Shown piece after piece: positions 43,459 through 51,565 of a stretch of DNA of 64,000 nt; positions within the stretch are counted from its first letter, which is position 1, and every line of letters starts with the position of its first letter. The notes below the pieces were generated by a model. The model worked only from the letters and a program-made list of their open reading frames with translations, had not been told where the DNA came from and did no database searches. Source of the stretch: Spartobacteria bacterium (GTDB lineage: Bacteria; Verrucomicrobiota; Verrucomicrobiia; Chthoniobacterales; UBA10450); assembly GCA_003169975.1 (NCBI GenBank), contig PNAA01000058.1:1-64000 (forward strand), written 5' to 3'. A program made the translations under genes and the position numbers.

Positions 43459-43581
43459 GTCTAACGAGACCAGTATGAGCCGCAGCGAGCGGGAGCGCGA
43501 GTAGCTGCTGATGGACGGGTTAAATTCATGTGAATCCGGTTAGTACGACGGCTCGCGGTCAGCTCCATCGCTTGGTTAGGT
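43459..43581 (-). repeat. attC-like recombination site between cassette-like genes B and C
   Basis: On the minus strand it starts ACCTAAC and ends GTTAGAC, the R-box forms RYYYAAC and GTTRRRY. The flanks are imperfect inverted repeats (GAGCTGACCGCGAGC against GAGCCGCAGCGAGC on the opposite strand). Length is 123 bp. The stop of gene B lies in the first box, and the next gene starts 7 nt after the last. Confidence 0.6.
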
Positions 43582-43947
43582 GCGGCGCGTTGCGTCCTCT
43601 CTCCGCTGTTTAACGCTGCGGACGGAAAGGACAATCGCGTAAATGCCCGCGAGAAGGAGCAGAATCGCTGCAGCATAACCCTGCTCGGGCGTCATCCAGC
43701 CGCTTCTTATCGTTGGCGAGATAAATCCACCGCGTCGATGCGCATCCAAAGCGACCCCTGATAACAGGCTCGCGAGCACGATGAGACAGACGCCCAAAAC
43801 GAACGAAGCGGTGAAAGAACGGAAACGCCGTGTCTTGCCCGACTGCTTCGCCGCTCGATCGCCTCCGACCATATAAACGACCACGAGCAAACAGAGAGCG
43901 CCGATCGCAACGCTGGCAGGAAGAAGAATTCGAGGGAGCTCGGTCAC
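43576..43947 (-). CDS. Cassette-like gene B: small membrane protein
   Basis: A 123-residue protein from GTG 43947 with three hydrophobic helices at about 7-29, 48-68 and 92-111, separated by basic loops (KQSGKTRRFR, KQRREDATRRT). Positive charges place the loop between helices 1 and 2 and the C-terminus in the cytoplasm. No family recognised. The start lies 3 nt after an attC-like site and the stop is embedded in the next one. Confidence 0.6.
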   Translation of the reverse strand: MTELPRILLPASVAIGALCLLVVVYMVGGDRAAKQSGKTRRFRSFTASFVLGVCLIVLASLLSGVALDAHRRGGFISPTIRSGWMTPEQGYAAAILLLLAGIYAIVLSVRSVKQRREDATRRT

Positions 43948-43950
43948 AAC

Positions 43951-44017
43951 ACCTAACTAGAACAAGATGAGCTGCCGCGACCGGGGGCGCGCTGTGCAGC
44001 GGATTGACGGGTTGGAC
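43951..44017 (-). repeat. attC-like recombination site between cassette-like genes A and B
   Basis: On the plus strand ACCTAAC (43951) and GTTGGAC (44011) bound a 67-bp element with an inner GCTGC...GCAGC stem. The boxes fit the RYYYAAC/GTTRRRY pair. Gene B starts 3 nt beyond it; gene A stops 15 bp before it. Confidence 0.55.
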
Positions 44018-44032
44018 TCATGCGAGGCTGGA

Positions 44033-44713
44033 TTACGCGTTGACGGAACTCGGGAGATCTAGTTGCGGAGCTTCGTATGGTACGCGGATGAGGAAAATGC
44101 GACGCCAAAACTCATGGTCTCCTGCGGCGCCTACAAAGGTTACCATGGCGGCATATGCACCAGCTCGCAGAATGATCGCAACGCCTGAATGGCTGCACTC
44201 CCCGGGCTCCATCCAAAAGTCGGTTTCACCCGTCAGCTCGCAGTCGTCGAGTAAATCGGCTTCGATGTCGGTCTGACGCGGGCTGCGGTCTGAGGCGGTC
44301 GCGAACCAGCGCACCTGCGCTCCGACAGGAGCGGTATCCGGCAATTCTCGGATGACGAGGCTCCCGCTGAAGTTCAGCGACTCTGAGTCGTCATCGTAAG
44401 CTGGATATCGCTTGCGCCTCGCCGTAACACGAACAGCTCCACGATTTGTGAACATAACGTCAAGAAAAACTAGGAAGGATCCGTCGGCTCGCGGAACACT
44501 CTGCTGGCTGAGTGCGATATCCAAAGCTGTGTCACGCTCTCGGCGAAGACAAAAACGCCACACCGCCCACACGCCACCGACTAAGATCGCCAATACCTCG
44601 GCGTAATTCTTGATTGCCTCGGGCGAGAACCATACTACTTCGGAAATAGCGTTCATAGCGAGGCCCAATGAAAGCAAGATGAGCAGATACATGCTTGCGC
44701 AAAATGGCATCAC
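44033..44713 (-). CDS. Cassette-like gene A: membrane-anchored protein of unknown function
   Basis: Up to 226 residues. Two hydrophobic helices (8-22 and 38-55) are followed by RRERDTALDIALSQQ, and then a soluble beta-rich domain with FLVFLDVMFTNRGAVRV and MVTFVGAAGDHEFWRRIF. That is a common cassette architecture: a short membrane anchor plus an Ig-like domain. An internal Met8 start is possible. It converges with the region at 44714-45071, where I see no convincing gene. Confidence 0.55.
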   Translation of the reverse strand: MMPFCASMYLLILLSLGLAMNAISEVVWFSPEAIKNYAEVLAILVGGVWAVWRFCLRRERDTALDIALSQQSVPRADGSFLVFLDVMFTNRGAVRVTARRKRYPAYDDDSESLNFSGSLVIRELPDTAPVGAQVRWFATASDRSPRQTDIEADLLDDCELTGETDFWMEPGECSHSGVAIILRAGAYAAMVTFVGAAGDHEFWRRIFLIRVPYEAPQLDLPSSVNA

Positions 44714-45071
44714 TAGAAGGCGACGGCTGGGTTTGCGGATTCGGAGGACATCAACACCACGGGAATAAGGTCAGCTAGCGGGTAAATAAGAACCAGCACA
44801 AAATCGGCCTTGGTTTCCGCCATTTTCCGCGAGGGAATCCGGCGGAAAATTTTCCTTCCGTCCGCGAGCCTTACGGAATTTGGCGGACGGAAAGGGGAAT
44901 CTCAAGGTTTCCTCGTTAGAATAACCCGCGTTGCGGCAGGCTGGGCGGGAAAGATTCACCGGCATGAGAATCATCGAAGTCCGGCCATTGAAGAAATTCA
45001 AGAGCGCCTGGGTTGCGTTTGGCTGTCGAGCATCGAATAGTCGAACGCAGCGGATCGCGCCACCCCCAGCG

Positions 45072-45332
45072 TCAACTCGGCCCTGGCAGGCCGCCCACGG
45101 CACCCTCCAGAGGGATGACGCCCTCGAAATGTCGTTCCCTGACCAGGCTACCTTCAGCGTTAAGAATGCGAAGGGCGCTTCCGTTTTTTTGCGAGAGATA
45201 CCCGACAAATTGAATTGCTCGCACCTGTGCGTCCCGTTCCCTGAAGGCCATCGGCTGTTCTAATTTCCCACCGCTGAGTTCAAATCCCTTTTCCACAGGT
45301 CGCAACGCAAATTCGTCCATGTCCGCTTTCAA
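45072..45332 (-). CDS. DUF2188-like small protein
   Basis: An 86-residue frame with KGFELSGGKLEQPMAFRERD, then AQVRAIQFVGYLSQKNGSAL and RILNAEGSLVRERHF. This follows the strand-helix-strand-strand plan of DUF2188-type proteins (W.V...G......F.tk.eAi..A..la...g.....V....G.i..). The last ten residues look non-conserved. It lies between unassigned stretches at 44714-45071 and 45333-45477. Function unknown; a chance frame is not excluded. Confidence 0.45.
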   Translation of the reverse strand: MKADMDEFALRPVEKGFELSGGKLEQPMAFRERDAQVRAIQFVGYLSQKNGSALRILNAEGSLVRERHFEGVIPLEGAVGGLPGPS

Positions 45333-45477
45333 TAAATTGGAACGCTGAGATTGTCGAAAAAAAGTCTTGCCACCGTTCGTGGTCTTCCGGTAATGTCACC
45401 ACGTCGCTGCTTGAACAGCGACCGCCAAACTCAAACGCCGGGCCATCAACCCGGGGCGCTAAACGAAGAGGAAAACA

Positions 45478-45557
45478 GCCTACGTAAGGGGTAGCCGAGA
45501 CCGGGTGATGCCGATCGGTGACAAGGTTCAAGCCTTCCTTTACGTAGGCTTTTTTTA
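45478..45557 (+). terminator. Long-loop terminator or attenuator with structured leader
   Basis: GCCTACGTAA (45478) pairs perfectly with TTACGTAGGC (45540-45549), followed by eight T. The 52-nt loop can fold further (GATGCCGATCGG). Upstream, CCGGG-CCATCAA-CCCGG makes another hairpin at about 45439-45455. The T-run ends 7 nt before the next start codon, so this may be an attenuator of that gene or the end of a small RNA. Confidence 0.55.
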
Positions 45558-45564
45558 TTCCAAA

Positions 45565-45882
45565 ATGAATCGATTAAAATTAATGGTGAGTATCAATGCG
45601 GGAGAGGAAAAACTAATCATTCTCCGTCCCGTAGTTCAGCGGCAGTTGTTTGCCTTTGCAGCCTACAACGAAATGAGTGTGCGCGACTTCATCGAACGCT
45701 GCATGACGTTTGCAGTGAACGATAGCGATAGCGTTGAGGTCCCGGAAGAGGAGATGACCTACAACGTCCCAAGTGACTGGTGTGAAACTTATAGTTCGAT
45801 GCGAACAGAGGCGGACTACAAGCGCTTCATGTCCGCACTATCCAACGACGGGAATCATCCTGGAAAGGAAAAACAACCTTGA
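45565..45882 (+). CDS. Ribbon-helix-helix-like small protein
   Basis: A 105-residue protein from ATG 45565. After MNRLKLMVSINAGEEKLIIL comes VQRQLFAFAAYNEMSVRDFI, a helix-turn pattern like ribbon-helix-helix proteins, then an acidic tail. The next gene begins at a TTG overlapping its stop. The second half of that neighbour resembles this domain, suggesting paralogy. A role as an element regulator is an inference. Confidence 0.5.
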   Translation: MNRLKLMVSINAGEEKLIILRPVVQRQLFAFAAYNEMSVRDFIERCMTFAVNDSDSVEVPEEEMTYNVPSDWCETYSSMRTEADYKRFMSALSNDGNHPGKEKQP

Positions 45883-46310
45883 AGGCGAAGGCACCAGTGA
45901 AACTAACAGTTCATTTTCCAACTTGCGTGCACATCTGGAAAGTGAATGCGAAGTGCAGACGAATTGCAGAACCGATCGCCGCCGAATTCGGCATGACGGT
46001 TGAGCAATTCCTAACGCGTTGGAGTCAAAATCGATTGCCGGGCCAACTGGAAAGACCGAGCCCGGACGTGGAATCTGGAGTCGAACCGCCCGCTGAATTC
46101 AAGATCCGTTGTACGGACTCGAAACTGCGCGCCAAGATCCAACGAGCCGCAGGGGCCTGCGGGGAGACGTTCGAGTCCTTCATCTTCTATGCCGTGATGG
46201 ACTCGGTGCGGTGTTCGGAAGACGACATGATTCTGAGCCCCACTACCGGTCGCGTCATTGGGGACGAGGCCGACTTGTGGGATTTCGGGGAGTCCGTTAC
46301 AAAGCCGTGA
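45879..46310 (+). CDS. Protein with a ribbon-helix-helix-like C-terminal half
   Basis: A 143-residue protein from TTG 45879, overlapping the upstream stop (TTGA). Residues 75-115, FKIRCTDSKLRAKIQRAAGA then CGETFESFIFYAVMDSV, have the same strand-helix-helix pattern as the upstream gene. The N-terminal half (WKVNAKCRRIAEPIAAEFGM then TVEQFLTRW) may be a divergent first copy. Function unknown. Confidence 0.5.
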   Translation: MKAKAPVKLTVHFPTCVHIWKVNAKCRRIAEPIAAEFGMTVEQFLTRWSQNRLPGQLERPSPDVESGVEPPAEFKIRCTDSKLRAKIQRAAGACGETFESFIFYAVMDSVRCSEDDMILSPTTGRVIGDEADLWDFGESVTKP

Positions 46311-46392
46311 ATGATGGCTCCCGCGCAGGCGTGAATCAGCTTGCGCGGGAGTTGCCGCCAACAAGTAAAAGGAAAGAGAAGGAAAACAAACT

Positions 46393-46656
46393 ATGAGTCT
46401 GTTAAACTCGAAAGAGCTAGCTAAAGAACTGCGTGTAGCCCAGGGCTACATCTGCGCCATGAAAGCCTGGAATCCACCCTACGTCATGAAATACGCAGGC
46501 CGGGACACCCTGGCTGGTGCTATGGAGTGGCTGGAGGCGCACCCGGACTTTCGCTCGACTGGGTATCATCGCCGTCGTCCTCTGCAACGGCGGAAACGTC
46601 AGAGGGAGAGCAAGAAAATTCAGCTTGCTGACGGGCATCCCATCGGGAAGGAATGA
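46393..46656 (+). CDS. Small DNA-binding-like protein
   Basis: An 87-residue protein. NSKELAKELRVAQGYICAMK resembles the winged-HTH of excisionase and AlpA-type proteins, followed by WNPPYVMKYAGRDTLAGAME and a strongly basic stretch (YHRRRPLQRRKRQRESKKIQ). GAAGGAAAAC lies upstream of ATG 46393. It may act as a regulator or directionality factor of the element. Confidence 0.5.
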   Translation: MSLLNSKELAKELRVAQGYICAMKAWNPPYVMKYAGRDTLAGAMEWLEAHPDFRSTGYHRRRPLQRRKRQRESKKIQLADGHPIGKE

Positions 46657-46785
46657 TTGACCGCCTCAATTAGTTGCCTTTGGCACTAGAACGAGTCGTT
46701 CGAATCACCGAGGAATACCTGGCGCCGAAAAGAGGACGCGAAATTTGAGGCTGCTTTTACGGCGCTGTTGAAATAGAACGCTCTG

Positions 46786-47190
46786 GTGGAATTGAAGGAA
46801 TTCGTGCATCAAGTCGCTTCTGGAGCCCGAGCACTACTTGACGAATACAACGATCATCCGCTGGCTCAATCGCATTATCCGCCAAAGGATTTGCGACGCA
46901 CACTATCCAACGGGCGACGCGTTGCAGAGGAGATAATCCTTCTGACCGACGTAGATGAGGCCAGATCCCACCTGCAACAGGATCCAGAAGCATTACGAGA
47001 CGTCTTGCTGCTGACCAGTGATTTCCCGTTTGAGGATCAAAAGTTAGCAGTAGACAGCGCATACGAAGCAATGCGCCACGAACCGACGATCCTGCCGTTT
47101 TTCGCTTATTGTTCCTACCTGATCGAGCTATGCAACGCGTTAGAGCGCGGATTGCAGCCACCCGAATCCGGTGAATCCAAATTACAATGA
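46786..47190 (+). CDS. Protein of unknown function
   Basis: A 134-residue, mostly helical, acidic protein from GTG 46786: FVHQVASGARALLDEYNDHP, later DPEALRDVLLLTSDFPFEDQ and FFAYCSYLIELCNALERGL. No motif is recognised. It is the last gene of the plus-strand group that starts at 45565. It ends near 47190, in front of a region with no long plus-strand gene. Confidence 0.5.
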   Translation: MELKEFVHQVASGARALLDEYNDHPLAQSHYPPKDLRRTLSNGRRVAEEIILLTDVDEARSHLQQDPEALRDVLLLTSDFPFEDQKLAVDSAYEAMRHEPTILPFFAYCSYLIELCNALERGLQPPESGESKLQ

Positions 47191-47274
47191 GCATGGGCGG
47201 AGCAGGAAATGGATGGAGTTGGTGGCAGGCAATCGCCCTTTCAGAGGTGTTGGGTTTGACTCGTTATTGGAAAA

Positions 47275-47286
47275 TGGAAGCTTCCA
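47275..47286. promoter_or_regulatory. Perfect 12-bp palindrome TGGAAGCTTCCA, possible operator
   Basis: TGGAAG-CTTCCA sits in an AT-rich stretch 31 bp before the start of the short membrane ORF at 47317. A TTGACT lies at 47256. Such a palindrome could bind a dimeric regulator of the element. Confidence 0.3.
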
Positions 47287-47316
47287 ATTTGAAAAATAAT
47301 GATCTATGGTTCGCGC

Positions 47317-47439
47317 ATGGACGTGGATTCCGTTTGCTCGATTGCCGTGACGATCGCAAAGGTCGCAGCGGTGCTTTTGCCGCTGGTCATTCTTAAAAAA
47401 ATCCACTTCCAGCCCGGGCGGAGATTTTCGACTCTCTAA
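47317..47439 (+). CDS. Possible 40-residue membrane peptide
   Basis: The frame encodes MDVDSVCSIAVTIAKVAAVL then LPLVILKKIHFQPGRRFSTL. Residues 8-26 make one hydrophobic helix followed by basic residues, a common layout for small phage or element membrane proteins. No clear ribosome binding site is visible. The reverse strand and other frames here give nothing better. Confidence 0.35.
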   Translation: MDVDSVCSIAVTIAKVAAVLLPLVILKKIHFQPGRRFSTL

Positions 47440-47558
47440 GTGCTTCAAAATCAGGGTGATTTTTTGGCAAATTCACCCGGGATCAATTTCAGCTCGCCCA
47501 TTGGTTGGCGCTAGGGTTATATCCAAAGCTCGTTCTGCCAGGTCAAGACGGTGCCGCC

Positions 47559-47861
47559 TTAAATGAAAAAGCGCCGCCGGCGTCGGACGAAAAGGTGCTG
47601 CCAGACAATCCGCCCTGCCACGGGGATCCAGTGCGGCAGACGCTCCTGGAGCTTCCTCATAACCTCGTCGCAGTGTTGGTTAACCGCGGCGATGTAGGCT
47701 GCGTGTTGTTCCCACGTCCACTTCTCTGGCTGTCCCCACTCGGCCACACATCTGCGACGAATTTGCTCATACGCATAGGCGGATCGTTGAAGTTTCGTTA
47801 TTCGGGGATAACGCCACCGGTCGGCAGCAGCGCGCAGGACGGCGACGATTATGGATTTCAT
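47559..47861 (-). CDS. Small basic protein of unknown function
   Basis: About 100 residues from ATG 47861, directly downstream of the virion-like gene on the same strand (10 bp gap). The start MKSIIVAVLRAAADRWRYPR is amphipathic and the middle is aromatic (CVAEWGQPEKWTWEQHAAYI). The end is extremely basic (VRRRRRFFI). The gap 47440-47558 holds no gene. Confidence 0.45.
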   Translation of the reverse strand: MKSIIVAVLRAAADRWRYPRITKLQRSAYAYEQIRRRCVAEWGQPEKWTWEQHAAYIAAVNQHCDEVMRKLQERLPHWIPVAGRIVWQHLFVRRRRRFFI

Positions 47862-47871
47862 CGGCCATGTC

Positions 47872-49035
47872 TCATTGCTGTTTATAACCGCTGGCCAGCG
47901 CGGCTTGGACCTTGCTTTGTGGAATAAAGCCCGGAACACCACTTGGCGAGATCACGGAAACCATCGGCTCACTCTGTCCAGCAGAACGCATCATTGGCTT
48001 TGGCGGCATGGACTGGTAACGATTGGTCGCATTCATCAAGTCCGTGAACGGCATATTGAAATCTTTTCCATTCACGTTGCCTGTGGCACGAACTGATCCA
48101 GGGCCGTAGGTTTGCATTATCGCTCCGGCAGTTGCGGTGTCCAGCGGTTCACCTGGCTTTACTTGAACCTGTTGTTTGCCCCATTGCTGATTTGTGGCTG
48201 GATCAGTATTTTGTCGCATGATTGGCTGTTTAGGAGTAGTCTTAGTGGCAGGCGCCGTATCAGTAGCGACAACGTAAGACACGCTGCTCGGGTTTTGAAC
48301 GATCTGCCCAACATCGTTCAGGTTCAATCCATTCGGAGCAGCATGAGCCAAGACAGCCTGTTCAGCCTGTGAACGCTGATCCGACAATGCTTTGAAATCA
48401 CCTTGGTTCATGGCCAGCGGGTGCGGCTCGCCATTTGGTCCATAGGCAATCCACTGACCGTTTGGCCCGAGGATTTGCTTGTTTGCATTGGCTGGAACAG
48501 GCGTGCTGTTTACAACTTGGAACTGGCCTTGGCTCGTCATCACTCCGCCAATCGGAGCACCTGACGGGTTGTTGGCCGGAGGAGGAACCATGACCTGAGT
48601 CGGCTGAAACGGAGGCTGCACAACTGAGCCCGGACCAGTCCGAACTGTCTGCGGCGGTACGTTACTTCCCGGAGGGGGCTGTAGCACTTGCAATGCTGGC
48701 GTCGCCCGCTGCATGGCCATGTCGGTCACCATATTCTTAGATATACCGTCTGCGATTGCCCCTTTGTCTTTGGCATTGGCTGCTTGATACTGAGCATACA
48801 CATCGGGCGCAACGTACGGGTTCCCGTTCGGGTCTTTGAGTGTCAGCGCATGTTGCATGACCACATCGTTTGTCTTGTTATTATAAGCCAAAAGATCAGC
48901 CTGGTGCTGGGCCTGTTGCTGTTTCTGGGAGTATTCCTGAATAGCAGCACCAATGCCTTGGCCTAGCCCGGCTAGACCCTGATAGATGAATTGCCCGGAC
49001 TGGTCCTGGACTTGGGGATTATAGGTAATAGGCAT
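47872..49035 (-). CDS. Gln/Pro/Asn-rich protein, possible virion-associated protein
   Basis: A 387-residue protein. The N-terminus, MPITYNPQVQDQSGQFIYQG then LAGLGQGIGAAIQEYSQKQQ, and the following helix resemble internal or tail-associated virion proteins of podovirus-type phages. Then comes a low-complexity Pro/Asn/Val stretch (VQPPFQPTQVMVPPPANNPS), and a C-terminal part with GPGSVRATGNVNGKDFNMPF. No signal peptide. If it is structural, the element may be a satellite or defective phage; the family is not identified. Confidence 0.5.
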   Translation of the reverse strand: MPITYNPQVQDQSGQFIYQGLAGLGQGIGAAIQEYSQKQQQAQHQADLLAYNNKTNDVVMQHALTLKDPNGNPYVAPDVYAQYQAANAKDKGAIADGISKNMVTDMAMQRATPALQVLQPPPGSNVPPQTVRTGPGSVVQPPFQPTQVMVPPPANNPSGAPIGGVMTSQGQFQVVNSTPVPANANKQILGPNGQWIAYGPNGEPHPLAMNQGDFKALSDQRSQAEQAVLAHAAPNGLNLNDVGQIVQNPSSVSYVVATDTAPATKTTPKQPIMRQNTDPATNQQWGKQQVQVKPGEPLDTATAGAIMQTYGPGSVRATGNVNGKDFNMPFTDLMNATNRYQSMPPKPMMRSAGQSEPMVSVISPSGVPGFIPQSKVQAALASGYKQQ

Positions 49036-49198
49036 TAATTTAGCCCTCTCTTTCTATTTGTTGCCTGAACTAGCAATCCGCGCCCGTCCAGATGTATTAT
49101 CTGCCGTTTTTCATTCATTTGCTTTGGAGGTTTTCGATGAATTTTCGATGACCGCAAAGCCGCCATTATGCCGCCGGCCAAAGCCGTCCACAGCAGCT

Positions 49199-49368
49199 TC
49201 GTTTCTCGTTTCCCGGGTATAGGGTGGGAAACGAGAAACGAAGGGAAACGAGCAGGAAACGAGTGGGAAACGAAGCAGGCCCATCCCTGTGCAAACAGGG
49301 AAACGAGAGGGAAACGAAGCAGTCCCCCGATGGAAACGAAGGGTGCCAAAATCATAGGCCTTCGTTTC
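49199..49368. repeat. Iteron array, probable replication origin
   Basis: The word GAAACGA occurs eight times on plus (49228, 49235, 49245, 49256, 49267, 49300, 49311, 49333) and three times on minus (49199, 49206, 49362), mostly within GGGAAACGAG or GGGAAACGAA. Spacing is often 10-11 bp, one helical turn. It lies immediately downstream of the RepA-like gene and overlaps its last codons. This is the layout of an iteron-type origin. Confidence 0.75.
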
Positions 49369-50416
49369 CATCAATAATCTCGTATTCACGGCCTTTCTTT
49401 CTGAGCCAACCGTCGTCGATTGCTTTCTTAGCCCACTTCGCGACCGTGCCTTTCGAGACTTTCAGTTCCTCCGCCAGATGAGTGCACTCGGTGACCCCGT
49501 CCTCGATCAGCCTGCGGAACACGTCCAATGACTGCGCCAGTTTGCACGTAACATGGACGGCACCGCCGTCGGCGGCCGTCGTGATGTGCCATTCGTAAGC
49601 GGGAACCTCTTCCTGCATGTTCCGGCTCGGCTTGGTGAAGCGGGAAATGAATCTTGCGCCGGTCTTGTCGTCAGTGTGCTTTTTCGCATCATCGAGCGCG
49701 ATGACCCAAAAGGCCGCATCCTCGCGCTTGCTCGTGCCTCTCGCTTCGCCGTTACGGCCTGCGTGATGGACGACAATGACGGCAATCTTGTGGCGGCGGA
49801 ACTGGAGCAGCCAGTTGTTGACCTGCTCCCAGGCGAACGAGTCGTTTTCCTTCATTCCGCTCGCCAACGTCGACAGGTTGTCCAGGACCACGACCTTAAT
49901 GCCTCGGTCCAGGCAGTAGCCTGTGATCGCCTGTTGGACCCCGGGGTCAGTTATGTTTAGGACTTTCTCCGTCCGATCGAAGAGGATCTCGTGATTCAGG
50001 AACTCTACTTCACCCCCTCCCGACGCCAGTCCCTGGTCACGCGCTCGCATCAAGTCGGCCGGCATCTCTCCGTCGATATAGAGTACCTTGGCTACCTGGT
50101 GCGCTTGCCAAGGGCCAATGCTGCCGCCCTCTGCTAGCGCCCGTGCCATCCCCAGGGCCAGCCAGGTCTTCCCAACGCCTCGGAAGGCATAGATGAAACC
50201 GAGATCGCCTTCGCAGAAGAAATCGCCCAATAGTTTGCGCCGCGGGGTTAAGGAGAGCGAAGCCAGCGCACTCGATGACATCACAGCCTTGGATAGAGCA
50301 TCGACCCACGAATTGGCAGGCACAGATTCGATCGGAACGATGTTGTGCTTGAGCGTCTCCAGCAACCCCCCGGGGCCAACCTCGGCGTGGATGTCGCTTA
50401 GGTCCTTAGCTTGCAT
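49352..50416 (-). CDS. RepA-like P-loop ATPase with C-terminal winged helix
   Basis: A 354-residue protein. The P-loop is a variant, FRGVGKTWLALGMA, with Walker B VVVLDNLSTLASG and HHAGRNGEARGTSKREDA, as in RSF1010 RepA-type hexameric helicases (AAA_25 group). The C-terminus has CTHLAEELKVSKGTVAKWAK, a winged helix-turn-helix that may bind the adjacent iterons. It overlaps the primase gene by 11 bp, so both are made together. Its likely job is origin unwinding and replication of the element. Confidence 0.8.
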   Translation of the reverse strand: MQAKDLSDIHAEVGPGGLLETLKHNIVPIESVPANSWVDALSKAVMSSSALASLSLTPRRKLLGDFFCEGDLGFIYAFRGVGKTWLALGMARALAEGGSIGPWQAHQVAKVLYIDGEMPADLMRARDQGLASGGGEVEFLNHEILFDRTEKVLNITDPGVQQAITGYCLDRGIKVVVLDNLSTLASGMKENDSFAWEQVNNWLLQFRRHKIAVIVVHHAGRNGEARGTSKREDAAFWVIALDDAKKHTDDKTGARFISRFTKPSRNMQEEVPAYEWHITTAADGGAVHVTCKLAQSLDVFRRLIEDGVTECTHLAEELKVSKGTVAKWAKKAIDDGWLRKKGREYEIIDGNEGL

Positions 50417-51308
50417 GTTGCAGCCCTCCCCAGTTGAGTTGCTTCAGGCTCTTTACAACCGGCTGCAGAAGCCCGGAGATGCGAGCAGTGGCGTCCTGCC
50501 CGGCTTTGTCCCCATCCAGGGCAAGTACGACATCCTTGCCTTTGAAGAGCTGCGCCCATTCCTGGTCGAACGTGCTGGCGGATGGCAGTCCCACAGCCAG
50601 AGAGTGGCCGTCGCCCTCAATTCCCGCGTCGATTAGCGAGATCGCGTCTGTCTCACCCTCGCAGACGTAGATCGTGCTCCGATTCCAAAGGAAGCCACCC
50701 CGCCATAGCCACGGCTTGCCAAAGGCCCAGCGGATCACTCGTTCACCATCTTCGCGCCAGCGCCACTTGACTCCACTTTCATAAAGGAACGCGAGCCTGC
50801 CGGAATCCCAGCCCAGACTCGGCTCGTGCGCCAGATCGAGTATCGTCTCCGCACGCCAGTTGCGCGCTCGTGCGATGCGCTCACACAGGGCGACATCATC
50901 CCGCAACGTTGACGCCATCGCCAAGGCGCGCTCGTTGTCTGACGGCGACATAGGAGTGGGAAGGGGGCTTGGCCGCACAGGAGGCGTCGTAGAAGGCGTC
51001 GCGACCGCCTCATGCGCGCTTAGCGGCACTCCGAGCCAATCAGCGCACGCCCGCAGCGCCTGCTTGAATTCGACCCGCCTGGTTTGCGCGAACAGCTCGA
51101 CCAAGTTGTCGCCGGCCTCATCGGTCGCGAAGGCTTTGAAGACACCGGCCTTTGAGCCTCGGACATGAATGCAACAGGATTTCCCTGTTTCGCCATTCAG
51201 CGAGCCTACCTGCCACTCGCTGCCGCTCAGTTTGCCAGCCGGGAAGAGCCAGCGCGTAAATTCTTCGGCGCGATCGTTCAAGGCCGCTTTGACTTCGAGC
51301 GCGATCAT
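50406..51308 (-). CDS. TOPRIM-domain primase-like protein
   Basis: A 300-residue protein. The N-terminal 85 residues carry WQVGSLNGETGKSCCIHVRG, a likely primase zinc-type or binding domain without the full CHC2 set. The TOPRIM domain has IYVCEGETDAISLIDAG with the catalytic Glu and VVLALDGDKAGQDATAR with the DxD. It should prime DNA synthesis with the RepA-like helicase, with which it overlaps. Its start overlaps the stop of the next upstream gene by 4 nt. Confidence 0.8.
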   Translation of the reverse strand: MIALEVKAALNDRAEEFTRWLFPAGKLSGSEWQVGSLNGETGKSCCIHVRGSKAGVFKAFATDEAGDNLVELFAQTRRVEFKQALRACADWLGVPLSAHEAVATPSTTPPVRPSPLPTPMSPSDNERALAMASTLRDDVALCERIARARNWRAETILDLAHEPSLGWDSGRLAFLYESGVKWRWREDGERVIRWAFGKPWLWRGGFLWNRSTIYVCEGETDAISLIDAGIEGDGHSLAVGLPSASTFDQEWAQLFKGKDVVLALDGDKAGQDATARISGLLQPVVKSLKQLNWGGLQHAS

Positions 51309-51565
51309 ACTGAGGCCTCCATGCCCCAGGACCGCATCCGAACGGCTATCCCTGCCCGATGGAGATGGAGCGCCTTCAGGTGAGCAGGATTGCGGGTGCG
51401 CCGGTACTCAGCCTCCAGGCGGTGGGCTTGCCGTCGCCAATGAATTACACAGCTCGCTTGCAATGCCAGGCGCTTACGATATTGTTGGAGGTCATCAGAA
51501 GAGTCGGTTTGGATCTGCCCACTTTGCACAGTGGGCTTTTCCTTTTCGAGTGGGGGCTCTTTCAT
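51305..51565 (-). CDS. Small basic helical protein of unknown function
   Basis: An 86-residue protein with a Ser/Gln-rich N-terminus and a basic helix, CVIHWRRQAHRLEAEYRRTR. It is coupled by 4-nt overlaps to the primase downstream and to the excisionase-like gene upstream, which supports it being real. Function unknown. Confidence 0.55.
   Translation of the reverse strand: MKEPPLEKEKPTVQSGQIQTDSSDDLQQYRKRLALQASCVIHWRRQAHRLEAEYRRTRNPAHLKALHLHRAGIAVRMRSWGMEASV

Noticed and set aside
44714-45071. Short frames, including one starting MRIIEVRPLKKFKSAW at 44964 that looks a little like the gene at 57372
   Set aside because: Similarity covers only about 15 residues and the frame then loses any pattern. 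I treat it as unassigned, possibly a decayed gene.
49199-49368. A CRISPR array
   Set aside because: The repeat is only 7-10 bp, spacing is irregular and there are inverted copies and no spacers of even length. Iterons fit better.
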